DNA from: Ctenosaura bakeri
Lineage: Eukaryota > Chordata > Lepidosauria > Squamata > Iguanidae
Assembly: GCA_948474755.1 (NCBI GenBank)
Contig: CAOLHI010000021.1
Span: 682,001-746,000 of the forward strand
Direction: 5' to 3'
Length of the DNA: 64,000 nucleotides
The position numbers and the translations under genes were made by a program. This document shows, piece after piece, positions 54,115 to 64,000 of the stretch (position 1 is the stretch's first letter; the number at the start of each line of letters is the position of its first letter). The notes beneath the pieces were generated by a model. That model saw only the letters and a list, made by a program, of their open reading frames with translations, searched no databases and had not been told where the DNA came from.

Positions 54115-54317
54115 AAGCCTGGTGTAGTGGTATGAAAATAGAGTGTTGTACTATGACATTGAAGAACAGAGTTCAATTCCTCACTCAGCATGGAAACTTT
54201 CTGGGAGCATCACACAGAAATACCTATGATAAGGTCACCTTAGAGTCACCATAAGTCTGAAGAACTTGAAGGCACACAGCAACAACAACAACAGCAACAA
54301 CAACAACAACAACAACA
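54115..54317 (+). mobile_element. tRNA-derived SINE with (CAA)n tail
   Basis: Head 'ctggtgtagtggtatgaaaa' (A box), B box GAGTTCAATTCC, body 'gataaggtcaccttagagtc' and an AACAACAAC tail at 54279-54317. It supports BovB-driven mobilisation, since BovB ends here in similar tails. Confidence 0.85.
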
Positions 54318-54552
54318 GATATATGTTTATGTATGGTTCCTCAAACTGTGTGAATATATTCCGTCAAAGAAGTTAGATAAGTAATAGCGTTGATATGAAA
54401 TGTTCTGATGAACATCCAGACAGCTGTAAGATGTAATGGACTGATATAAGATGTCTTACATGCGATATAATGGAATGGGATGGAATGGTACCTTACATGG
54501 AATGTCATGAGATGTAATAAAAGCTGAAATGCTCAGGTACTGCTATGTCTTT

Positions 54553-54968
54553 GGCCCTTTCTGCACCCTATCTTCCTGCGTGGTCCTCTGGTGGCAATCC
54601 CGGCAGCAGTTCTACTGGAAAGGGAGTATGACAGGAGTGCTCCTCTCTGCACCAGACTGGGTCCTTGCATAAGGGAGCACAATGGACACACCTCTCCCTT
54701 CCTCAGTGCAGCCAGGTACTTTCCCAGACTGCACTGGGGCAGGAAGCACACCCATCATGCTTCCTGCCCTTCAACAGGAAAGGTAAGTACAGGATGGTGG
54801 TGCAATTGCAAGTCATTGATGAGAAAAACCCAGCAATGATTTAATCCATGATCACACTGCCTGCGGACAGGAGAGGAGCAGGACTGCAATGATGAAATGC
54901 AGAAACATCTTCATATTCTTGCTCCTCTTCTGTCCCCATGCTGCATGGAGGCTACTGCAGAAAGGGCC
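54553..54968. mobile_element. Family G-related MITE, 416 bp
   Basis: Ends GGCCCTTTCTGCAC and CTGCAGAAAGGGCC. It shares the order TCCTCTGGTG, CTCTGCACC, CCAGGTACTTTCCCAG and AGGTAAGTA (54781-54789) with the copies at 38.7 and 48.8 kb. Confidence 0.85.
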
Positions 54969-56299
54969 TTCGTTTCTCTCTGAGGGGAAGGATGACTCCA
55001 AAATACTGCAATCTCAGTTTAGTCATCTTGGCTTCTAGAGAGTGTGCAGGATTGATTTGCTCCAGGACCCATTTATCTGTCTTCTTAACAGTTCAGGGTA
55101 TCCACAAAACTCCTCTTTAGCACCACAGAACCAGAAACTTCACATCTATCCTGCCCTCTCCCCGCTAACCCTAACTCAAGCTATGAAATAATGCACTCAT
55201 CCCATTCCACATTTCTTGGACCACAATCTTCCTTTGTCTCCTGTTGACTTCAAGAACAAGAAAACTCAGAAAGCAACAATGTCATGGTATGACATCATGC
55301 TACTGGAGGAGACAAGAGGAGAGACAGGGTCAACCATTTGTAGTGGTAATTATGCATCTCCTTAAACATTTAATGCAGATTTTTGTTACTACTGGTTTCC
55401 TTTTTCTGCTTCTACCAATGGCAACTGACTATGCTCTCAAGTCACAAAAGATGAGGCAAGTTTTTTAATCCCATGGAGTGCTGAGTCCATACAAAGCATC
55501 TCTTCCACCTCGTCGTCACGCTGAGTGAGCAAAATTATTCATGGTTGTTACTCTATTATGCATTCAACTGAATGTGTTACCTTAATTAGGGCAGCCTGAT
55601 TTTATACATGCAAATGTGTTTTGGCTACAGAAGCCATCCCTATTTATAGAATGTGGTTCTATGGCTGGAGATACTGACTGAGCAGGAGAACCCTGCAGTT
55701 CTCCAGTCCTGCTGGGGGCAAAAAATCATCTTTGCAGCATGCTCCCAAGTCCCACAGCTGCAGCTGCTGTTCAACCAAGTTGGCATCCTGTGGTTAGTTC
55801 TAATTTGGAGTAGACCCATTCAGTCCAGAATTGGATGGGCTCCGCAACGTTTTCTTCTGCATATCTAATTGAAGGACAGGCATCTCTCAGGTTAGAAAGC
55901 CTCTGACAAAGAAGTTCATTTTCACAAAGGGTTTCGTCAGGATCCCTGTCAAGACCCCTCTTTTCTAGTTTTCTTTTTGTTTACTTCTGCAAGGCTTCCC
56001 TTGCTTGGTTGCTTCATGTCACACATGCATAATGTTAGTTTTGATTTAAAAGTTTGGTGAAATACGTTGAACTGGTCTCCTTTGTTTGTGATGTAGGAAC
56101 CTATCCTTATTCTTTTCATTTCCACCTGTGGTATCAACATTTCTGTGAAAGCCCAGGAGCACATCTACTTCCTTAACTGAAGCATAGCTATATGTGCCAT
56201 TGAGTTCAATCAGACCCACTCCAAAGTAAGTGGGCATCAGAATTGCAATTTAAATCACTACATGTATAAATCTGCTTTCAAAACTGAAACTGAACATTC
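54969..56299. other. No gene recognised
   Basis: Mostly unclassified. 56170-56240 resembles an old interspersed repeat (AGACCCACTCCAAAGTAAG then 'gtgggcatcagaattgcaat'). 55530-55650 is AT-rich and unique. Confidence 0.35.
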
Positions 56300-56400
56300 A
56301 CATATAGGGCCTTCTTGGTGGCTGATCCAGGCTCCTTTCCCAGAGAAAATCGACTCTCTCTCCTTACTGTCTTTCTGTAATCTGGTAACCATGTTACCAG
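56300..56400 (+). mobile_element. L2 LINE coding remnant
   Basis: 'gggccttcttggtggctgat' and 'ggctcctttcccagagaaaa' match the L2 segment encoding RAFSVxAPxLWNxLPxE. The tail resumes at about 56680. Confidence 0.6.
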
Positions 56401-56679
56401 TTTACTGGGCGTAGCCTATTTGGAGGAGCTTTCTGTCAATAGATGGGGCCCTGTGAAATAGTATACATATCTTAAGATGTTTCCATATAATGTGACCATC
56501 TGGATGCATTCTTGCTGTTATGATGTGCAAAAGTATGGAAATTTTGAGGGGGAAAGGTAACTTGGCCATAAAGTATGATGGAGATCTGACAATGTGACAG
56601 CAGCATTCAGCATGGTGAAGTGAGGTCAACAATGGAAAGGAAGCAATTTATCAGAAGACCTTTGGGATGTATTTATTTT

Positions 56680-56900
56680 TTTATTCATGATTTTAGGAGA
56701 AACAGGCCTTGTATAATGTGCTAGACTTTTATTTGTTGCTGTTGTTTTATGGTTTATGTTTTAAACTGGTTTTAATTTTTTGATGGTTTAATTGCTTATT
56801 AACCTTTGGATGCAGTGAATTTTGCACTTTGTTTAACTGTTGTAAGCCACCTTAGGTTCCAAATTAGGAAAAAAATGCAGGATATAAATAAATATAACAA
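56680..56900 (+). mobile_element. L2 LINE 3' tail
   Basis: AT-rich tail with 'ttgtaagccaccttaggttc' and an ATATAAATAAATATAAC end. The 280 bases between this and 56400 are unidentified. Confidence 0.6.
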
Positions 56901-57559
56901 TAGTGGCAGCAGCAAGAACAACAAAAGAACAAATAAATGTGGATGTTCCACATGAGATAAAAAAAATGTCCAGCCACTTCTGTACATATTCATTAGGTAC
57001 CAAGAGAATATTGTGTACTTCCTATGAGCAGCCTCTAATGTCACATTGGGAAAAATTGCACTTAAAAAATTTATAAAGAAAACATTAGTGGCATGGGTAG
57101 AAATGCAATGCAATGGAGACTGAGAGATTTCCACATTCTTAGTATGATGAAAAGTACCATGTTTTCATTGGCCCCAGGCAGCAAGAGATTCCAGGCTAGT
57201 TCTGAGATGGATCCACTGAGGTATAGTCCAGTTATTCTTGCTTTAGTGAAAGTCACTTGTTACCACACTTTGTGCCCTCTATCCTATGGGATGGCAAAAT
57301 TGGCAAGAAATATCATTTTCATATGAAAACTAGACATTTGGAAAGCATGAAGCAAGGAGCACACTGGCTGTAAACATCTTCCTAGGATGGATGACCTCAG
57401 CATGGCCAGATCATAAGTTTAAGAGGATTAGATGGTAGAGCCCAGCATTAATGGGCTTCCAATAATCCTTTCAATAGTACAGGCAACCAAGACAATAGGA
57501 GGCAAAACTCCCCCAATGAAACAATCAAAGCCCAACATCCTCTTACCCTGCTCCATGGA
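56901..57559. other. No gene recognised
   Basis: Unclassified. The minus-strand 111-codon frame at 56799-57134 includes a Leu-rich low-complexity stretch created by L2 tail sequence. Confidence 0.4.
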
Positions 57560-58135
57560 AACCTCCCTTTTGTCCAAACATTAAGAGACTGTTATGACTC
57601 TCACCAATACTTTGTCACCTAACGTAAGACAATCATTCCATTCCAGACCCCTTTTGTTTACTCTACAGGAGAACCATTAACACTCACGCCTTCAGGATAG
57701 GAAAAGGGGTATTTAAATGCTAGCTCTGATCCCAGCATAGTACATTGGACACCAAATTGCACCCCAGACTCCCACTCCTTTTTGTTGCCCTCAAACACTT
57801 GTTTGGGCCACTCCATTTTGGCCTTCTTCTGGTAAATATCATCCTCTACACCTGAAATCTCTCTCTCTCTCTCTCTCTCTGTCCAACCTTTATTGCTTCC
57901 CTCTTTACTAGGCCTGTATGGTTTGTGAAACTGATTTCTTGTGTGTTTTATCTGTTAATTTCCAATAAAATACCCTTTTAACTTTCAACTGGAGTCCTCT
58001 CTACAGTTAGTACTGATACACACAGGAGAAAAGATCCTGCCATTACCCTCCTCTTGCAGACCTCCTTTGAGCTAACAATTCCCCAAATTATGAGGAGATG
58101 TTGGCACTGCTGGTGAACCTCAAGGTACTCCACTT
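57560..58135 (+). mobile_element. LTR family A fragment
   Basis: Parallel to 2880-3540 in order: 'cttttgtccaaacattaaga', 'ccattccagaccccttttgt', TATTTAAA at 57710-57717, a (CT)n run at 57858-57880, AATAAA at 57964-57969 and 'tttgagctaacaattcccc'. The 5' part and both ends are lost. Confidence 0.8.
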
Positions 58136-58771
58136 TTTTCACTGTGAGAGCGCAAAGAGCATCATGATCCACTGCTCCCTATATCTGAGCTACCATCCAG
58201 ATGATATAGGAAGATAGTGATCTCTAGAATGCTTACTAAAGATAAACGAATAAGAAGGGAATGGGCAAATAATTCTGGAATCCAGTGCTTTGCCAGGAAA
58301 CCAGAAATGAAGGCACCTTTTAATTCATGAGCTTCAGTAACCGATGCTTTATAAAGAGACTTTCAACCTCATGTTTAAACTTTGATGAGGAAGAATGAAC
58401 TGTAGCAGATGCTGGCCGCATGCACGCATCGATGTCAGGTATTTACTCCAGGTCTCACTCCAAACTTTAAACAAGCTAACTAATGTGCTGAATCTATTTA
58501 GGGAAGAGGTTTCAGTACCTTGGATAGTTTTGCTAAAGTTCAGACTTAACCCCAGATGGATTCACCATAATTGATGATAGAGGTTTTAACATTGTTTCAG
58601 AACAGAGTCGAGGACTGGCACAGCTTTGAATTAACCATTTATTAACTAATTGAACTGAAGTTTCAAATTGAACTGAAAAAGATATAGATTGAGATGCCAT
58701 GGTTTGGGATAGTTTCACCAACCTAATGGTTCCTAGAGGTGCTGGACATCTGCTGTTCCTAGGCAACAATC
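58136..58771. other. No gene recognised
   Basis: Unclassified DNA. The end (58500-58760) shares the phrases 'gggaatatgtttcagcaac'-like and 'aacccagatgg'-like with 63640-63760, suggesting an old repeat on the opposite or same side. Confidence 0.35.
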
Positions 58772-58999
58772 CCATTTCCGCAGTACACTGTTATAGTGCT
58801 ATTATTCCACTTTCAACCTCCTATGGAATCCTGGAGTTTGCAGTTTAGGGAGGGCGTTTAGAAATCTCAGCCAGAAAAAAAAAGAAAGAAAGAAATCTCA
58901 GCCAGAGAGCACTTTGGTCTCAGTAAACTACAAACCCCAGAATTCCACAGGATATTGAAAATGGAATAATAGCACTATAACAGTGTAGGGTGGAAATGG
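58772..58999. mobile_element. Family P MITE with internal GAAATCTCAGCCAG duplication
   Basis: Arms from CCATTTCCGCAGTACACTG to CAGTGTAGGGTGGAAATGG. GAAATCTCAGCCAG occurs at 58861-58874 and 58892-58905 around an A/GAAA run. Confidence 0.8.
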
Positions 59000-59144
59000 A
59001 CATAGTCTGTGCAAGGAAAAATTGCAGATCGAGGGAAGAAAATTTTAAAAGGACAAAATAACAAAATAACAAAATGCACTCCTTCTAGGTTTGACACTAA
59101 CAAATTCCATACCATTCTCTGTAAATCCCATGATTTGGGCCAGC

Positions 59145-59720
59145 ACTGGAATCATAGAACTTTAGAGTTCAAGGGCACTATAAGGGCCATCTATTTCCAA
59201 TCCACTGCCATGTGGGAATACATAGCTAAAGCACTCCCAAGAAATGCTCATCCAACTTCTGTTTAATGATCTCCAAAAATGAAGACTCCATCATTTTCTG
59301 AGGCAATCTATTACATTGTTGAACAGTCCTTACAGTCAAGATGTTCTTCCTAACGTGTAGGTGGGATCACTTTTCTTGTAATTTGAGGCCATTGTCCCAT
59401 GTCCTGGTCTCTGGAAAAACTGCAAACAAGCTTGCTCCATTTTCCATATGACATTCCTTCAAATATTTAAACATGGCTATCAAGTTGCCTCTTAACTTTC
59501 TCTTCCCCAGGCTAAACATAGCCAGCTTCCTAAGCTTCTCCTCATAGGGCATGATTTTCAAACCTTTGACCATTTTGGTCACCCTCCTCTGGACACATTC
59601 CAACTTGCCAATATCCTTCTTGAATTGTGCTGCCCAGAACAGGACACACTAGTCCAGGTGAGTTCTGATCAAAGCAGAATACAGTGGCACTACTACCTCC
59701 CTAACATCTTACTTCAATGC
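59145..59720 (-). mobile_element. CR1 LINE fragment
   Basis: Minus strand: 3' end at left ('ggaatcatagaactttagag'), then [18 protein letters not shown] and EEKLRKLAMFSLGKRKLRGN on the ORF2 C terminus. Frame broken. Confidence 0.9.
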
Positions 59721-61294
59721 ATTTCAACTACCTCATTAACATCTTAATAACATAGTTAATTAACTATAACTTACCAAATTAAACAAATCCTATTTTTATT
59801 TGTGCTAGTGAATTAATTTGGCAGTTCCCAACATTTAGCGTTACCAAATTAATCTTCAAAGCTAATGTTCCAAGCTCTGGGGCTTGGGAAAAGAATCTGG
59901 GGGCAGTGGGGGAAGCATCTATTGCACATAAAATGGTCAATTGCAAATTAATAATGTGAGCGCTTTTATCCTGGAAAGAGACTGTTTGTAAAGACCAGAG
60001 TTTAGCAAGATGAAGCCAAGATGTAAATATTACCCACAGGAAATCTAAAATAATCTTATTCATTTCCTTGAATTATGCATGGGAGAGTATGATATCTGGC
60101 TAATTCTGTCTAGATGGCTACTCAGGGACTACTATGAATCGGTGTTATTATTAGGAGAGATAGATTGCACCCAGTTGTACAATTATGTGCAGTCTCTCCT
60201 CACCAGGCTCACTCTTATCCATCAATGCTGAAGGTCAAAGTTCACAGATGCCTTGCATTCCACTTGGAGTAATTTACAGGACTGATTAGTTAAGAAATCA
60301 GAGAGGGAAAGGAATGTAATGGTATAATGGAAGGATGAGTGACTGTTCTGTCAGTGGGGATCATGCAAGAAACGCATCATCAAGAATTTGAAGGAAATGC
60401 CTAATTTACATATTTAATCACATACAACAAGCACAATTTGCATCGTTATTGGTTACATTTGCATGTCCTTCACGCAAGACTCAATGGCATTTTAGTCTCA
60501 CAATATCTATTAGAATCTGAATGCACTGGCACTTACAGACTAGAATAAACATGTCTTTCTTGCAGACGGGGGAAATCTTTATTTCCCCAGATACGTTTGT
60601 TCCTCGCACAAGCTGGGAACAAGCAAAAATGGGAATGCATTTTTTGCAGTGCAGATCCAAATCAGTGTGGCATAGTGTTGTTCTGTACAATTGGCTTAAT
60701 TGCACAGCATTCTTGAGTCAGAAATTAAAGACATCTTTGGAAGCGGTACGGTGCAGAGCTGAATTATTTGAGTCTGGTCCTTCTATCTGCACTTGACATA
60801 ACTGGGCATCAGTCTGCACATCTGGTAGCAGGGATTTAATTCTATGCAAACTTCATTTTTAAAAGAAGCAACAAGTAATTCTAGAAATGTTCTTCTTGCA
60901 GCAACAAAGGCCATTCCCGCATGACAGAGCTGTGCCATTTTGGGGACAGGATGGCAGCAGTTGGCTGGTTGTGATTCCATGTGACATTGTCACTAGCCCA
61001 CTGCCGTCCTGTCCCCAGGTATTCCGCTTGCTCAGTATGCGCAAAACAGATCTGTTTGGACTTTCATAAGCTACTTTGAATCCCAGATTGGAGAAAAAAT
61101 GAGATGATGATGATGATCATGGTAACAAATACGATAATGGTTTACTAAAGCTTTTTGTTTGAATTTTACCCGCATAGTCTCAGGTTTGCATCCAAACTCT
61201 TTCTTGAAATATCCAGGGTTTCCTTCACTTCCCCCGTCGCCTGGTGTTTTTCTTCCCTCCCCTCCCACTGATCATGTGTCACGTCTAGATGCAG
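59721..61294. other. Unique AT-rich DNA, candidate conserved noncoding region
   Basis: No repeat recognised. 60380-60640 carries ATTTGCAT octamer-like and TTTAATCAC motifs. 60910-61020 has an inverted repeat of 'gggacaggatggcagcagt' and 'ctgccgtcctgtccccag' around 'gatgacattg'-like sequence, possibly a further MITE. Confidence 0.35.
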
Positions 61295-61298
61295 GCAA

Positions 61299-62242
61299 TG
61301 TTACCTCAAAATATGGAAGACTCAGGAGTCCACCCACGATGCCCGTACCTCCTCATGACAGTGGGGAATTATTTAGCTCAGTTATGAGGCCTGTGAGGGG
61401 AAGTAACCTAATGAGATCTTCCACCAATGTTTACAGGGTCTCCACAGAAAAGTGCCAGCCAGAGATTCCAAAAGTAAACTAAAATGTGTTTTACAAGGGA
61501 ATTCAATCACACACAAGTTCCAAACACTCACACACTCACACAAGGCTAACTGAAGGAAAGGAAGGAAAGGTTGACAGCGAAGTTTTAGGGTTCTGGGTGA
61601 TAATTATTGATCTGGAGTGCAATGAAGAAAGTAGTGATGTGGCTTAGACTTGCACCTAAGGATAGTACTCGTTCAGGAATCAGAGTGACAGCAAGCAAAA
61701 TATTGTGTATGACTGCTCAAAATTGGGGGGTTAAACCCAATTTCTACTTGGAGAGCATGAGTATGAATGGTTCTCCAGCCAAGTAAACAATGGAGGTTGC
61801 AGAGCAGGCAAGGAAGTTCAGACTGTGCTAACAATCTTAATGTTAGGTGACAAAGAGTTAATGGCTGTCATGATGGCTCTGTAATGGTGGACAGGTGTGG
61901 GCACAATGGGGGAAATGCCCATGTCAATAAGAAGGAGGGCTGTAACAATCAGTGGTTCGGTGGGAGCTTCCCATCACTATTGTCTGACAGCAGAGTAGTT
62001 ACAGCTTAGTTTAAGCCTGGAGTTACCTGGTGATTTCCTGACAATGACCTGGCTACGCCTAGACTGGATCTCTGACCTATTTTGTAGTACATGTGTTCAG
62101 CCAGTGTTTCACTTCAGCCAAGCTTGTCCTTACAGTCATATCAGGGTTCATTTTATATCAGAACCAATATATTTGCCAGTTAAATCATATTTCACCAATT
62201 AAACCATATCAAATCTGGGGGATGAGGGGTGGGCCTGTAACA
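61299..62242 (-). mobile_element. Solo LTR, family A, 944 bp
   Basis: On the plus strand begins TGTTACCTCAAAATATGG and ends GGGCCTGTAACA, with a perfect 4-bp duplication GCAA at 61295-61298 and 62243-62246. It serves as the reference copy for the family. No internal viral sequence on either side. Confidence 0.9.
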
Positions 62243-62514
62243 GCAACATTACTGGCCAACTCATGAGATAACAAGACCACACAACAAAGTTTGGGTTTGA
62301 AATATGGGCAACTGAGTGGTCCAACTCAGAATCCTTACTTTTTTATGCTGCAAAGCTCAGCTGAACTATTTCCAGGGTTATGAAACAGTGGTGAGAGAAG
62401 GCAGACCAAGTGGGCAGATCTAACTGCTGCCTTCCCTTGCCACCTACTTCTCCGACACTTTCTTTCTTTCTTTCTTGGTCATGATGTCTAGAGCCTTTCT
62501 CTCCTTTCTGCTGC

Positions 62515-62727
62515 CACCTTGTTTTATGGTGACCCTAAGGTGAACCTCTTATGGGATGTCCTTGGCAAGATTTGTTCAGAGAATGTTTGCCTTTGCCTTC
62601 CTCTGAGGCTGAGAGAGTGGGACTTTCCAAGGTCATGTGGTGAGTTTCCATGGCTGAGTAAGGATTCAAACTCTGGTCTTCAGAGTTGCAGTCCAATGCT
62701 CAAATCTACCATTACACTGGTATAATT
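62515..62727 (-). mobile_element. tRNA-derived SINE with BovB-like tail
   Basis: 'gtgaccctaaggtgaacctc', 'cttggcaagatttgttcaga', 'cctctgaggctgagagagtg', then the head 'gattcaaactctggtcttca' (B box complement). Confidence 0.85.
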
Positions 62728-63304
62728 AAGTTGATGTAGTGTGCCAATGGATTCTGGCTTGAGTTTTTGCCACATCCACAGGCCACACCCCTTCCCCTTC
62801 TCGCCCCACACCTTGCTTTCTATCTGTAAATGTTCATGAAGACTGTAAAGCAATAATCTTGCCTTCCTAACACTGTTTTATAATTCAGCATAAAATGTGA
62901 TCACTGTGCCCAGGCTGCTTGTGCATTTTTTTTCTATAAATCAACTTACTCTAAACAAGGATAGCGGAACATATTTCAACCCCACAGAAGCCTATAATCA
63001 TATGATTTTATATTATGAAATGAAGTGAAATGAAATATATTTTACTCCTTGGAGTTTTATGCAGTAGCCCTTAATTTAATCCACACTTCAGAGTTACAAT
63101 GCAGAACGATATGCAGACATATGCGAGGAGTCTTCCATTAACAATACATAGCCAGGTAATTTGGAAATCATTCAACTACTTCTCTTTTTTAAAAAAGAAA
63201 AAAATGAGATTACATTTATTTTTTTCCAATATTCTGGGCCTTTAACTCTTTGTTGTGTTCAAGTTTTAAATAGCAATGCCAGTTCCCCTCCTTTGCTGCA
63301 TACA
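62728..63304. other. No gene recognised
   Basis: AT-rich, unclassified; a short GAAATGAAGTGAAATG run at about 63016-63035. Confidence 0.4.
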
Positions 63305-63495
63305 ATCATTTCACATCAACTACTTTGGCTACAGCCTGTGGAATTCTTGCTTTTGTAATTCAACAAGGCATTGCAGCTCTCCAAAAGAGGATTCTAAGCA
63401 CATCCCTCTAAACTGCAAATCCCAGAATTCCACAGCATGTTGCCATGGCAATTAGAGTGGAAAAGAAGAACTATAATTGTGTAATGTGAAAGCCG
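63305..63495. mobile_element. Diverged family P MITE
   Basis: 'cctgtggaattcttgctttt' and its inverse 'ctgcaaatcccagaattcca' plus a right end GTGTAATGTGAAAGCC. The left end is worn. Confidence 0.65.
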
Positions 63496-63943
63496 AGCAT
63501 TCTCAAAATTTGTTTTTGAAGATGCTGTGGAACCTGGGGGATTGCTACAGATGGCAAGGAGGGAGGAAGTCCCATGATGTGAATGGACTTCTACTTTTGC
63601 GACCTGGTAGCTGGTGGCTTCCATGTTCCTAAGCAGTGAATCTGCTCTGGATTTTACTATGATCTTTAATGAAACTATCCAAAGTGCTGAACCTATTTGG
63701 GCAATATGTTTCAGCAACTTGGGTAGCTCTTTAAAATTCAGAATGAACCCCAGAGCTACCTCATAACCTTATTGACCCATTCCTTGTGCAATGTTGGATA
63801 CTGTCCTCAATGTTTGAAATTATTTGATCAGGCTAATTCTTTTGCTTTCTTTTGCCTAGTTATAATGGTCATGTGAAAGAGACTCACAATCACAGAAGCT
63901 ATCTTACACACAAGGTATCTTATTAGACTCAGCTGTCAATGAA

Positions 63944-63987
<44 letters not shown>

Positions 63988-63988
63988 A
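63944..63988. repeat. (ATG)n microsatellite
   Basis: About 15 uninterrupted ATG/GAT triplets. Confidence 0.95.
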
Positions 63989-64000
63989 GAACAAAGAAAT

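Noticed and set aside
56799..57134. 111-codon frame with a leucine-rich membrane-like segment
   Set aside because: Encoded by the antisense of an AT-rich L2 tail; low-complexity.

Overview
This window looks like ordinary, gene-poor nuclear DNA from a squamate reptile, most likely a lizard. I found no intact host protein-coding gene, no rRNA or tRNA gene, no CRISPR array and nothing prokaryotic. The organism call rests on the repeat mixture: BovB-type RTE LINEs, CR1 and L2 LINEs, a long L1 with lizard-like organisation, tRNA-derived SINEs with a BovB-like tail and (CAA)n end, a 5S-rRNA-derived SINE, solo endogenous-retrovirus LTRs, and many palindromic MITE-like DNA transposons. The species cannot be fixed by eye.

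Layout. 1-6.5 kb: a BovB 3' end, a solo LTR (2609-3569), and an old L1 endonuclease fragment split by a GC-rich solo LTR with a 5-bp target duplication (5004-5976). 6.5-12.1 kb: a 5.57-kb L1 on the minus strand, flanked by a 19-bp target duplication and sitting inside an older BovB copy. Its 5' end is truncated within ORF1, and its ORF2 is broken by frameshifts but otherwise well preserved. 13-18 kb: a palindromic MITE, a solo LTR (13352-14263), an array of TTCTGCACAGAA-like motifs, and a minus-strand LTR next to a fragment of the same LTR family. 18.5-23.5 kb: a 708-bp MITE, a BovB copy split by an L1 3' fragment, and a CR1 copy. 23.9-26.4 kb: a relic of an SGNH-hydrolase-encoding retroelement, probably DIRS/Ngaro-like, followed by CR1 and an LTR fragment that holds an 897-bp hAT-like insertion with a perfect 8-bp duplication. 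26.5-35.8 kb: a SINE invaded by a MITE, a pogo/Tigger-like element, a complete solo LTR (29608-30476), an 887-bp CpG-dense inverted-repeat element (31329-32215), a SINE with a fold-back rearrangement, and L2 split by a Tigger-like MITE. 36.8-49.7 kb: many MITEs, a hAT element (38231-39388) carrying a nested MITE, a promoter-like GC patch (40.3-40.6 kb), CR1 inserted into BovB, and CR1 split by a MITE. 50.8-64 kb: 5S-derived SINE pair, tRNA SINEs, further MITEs, LTRs (57.6 and 61.3 kb), CR1 and microsatellites.

The interest lies in the nested insertions, several of which can be ordered by age from target duplications, and in a few structured sequences that plain repeat labels do not explain. 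Unique stretches between repeats (about 30.6-31.0, 46.0-47.0, 50.0-50.5 and 60.3-60.7 kb) read like possible conserved noncoding DNA of a gene desert or large intron. That last point is inference only. Repeat family names come from recognition of protein motifs and consensus-like phrases, not from a database search.
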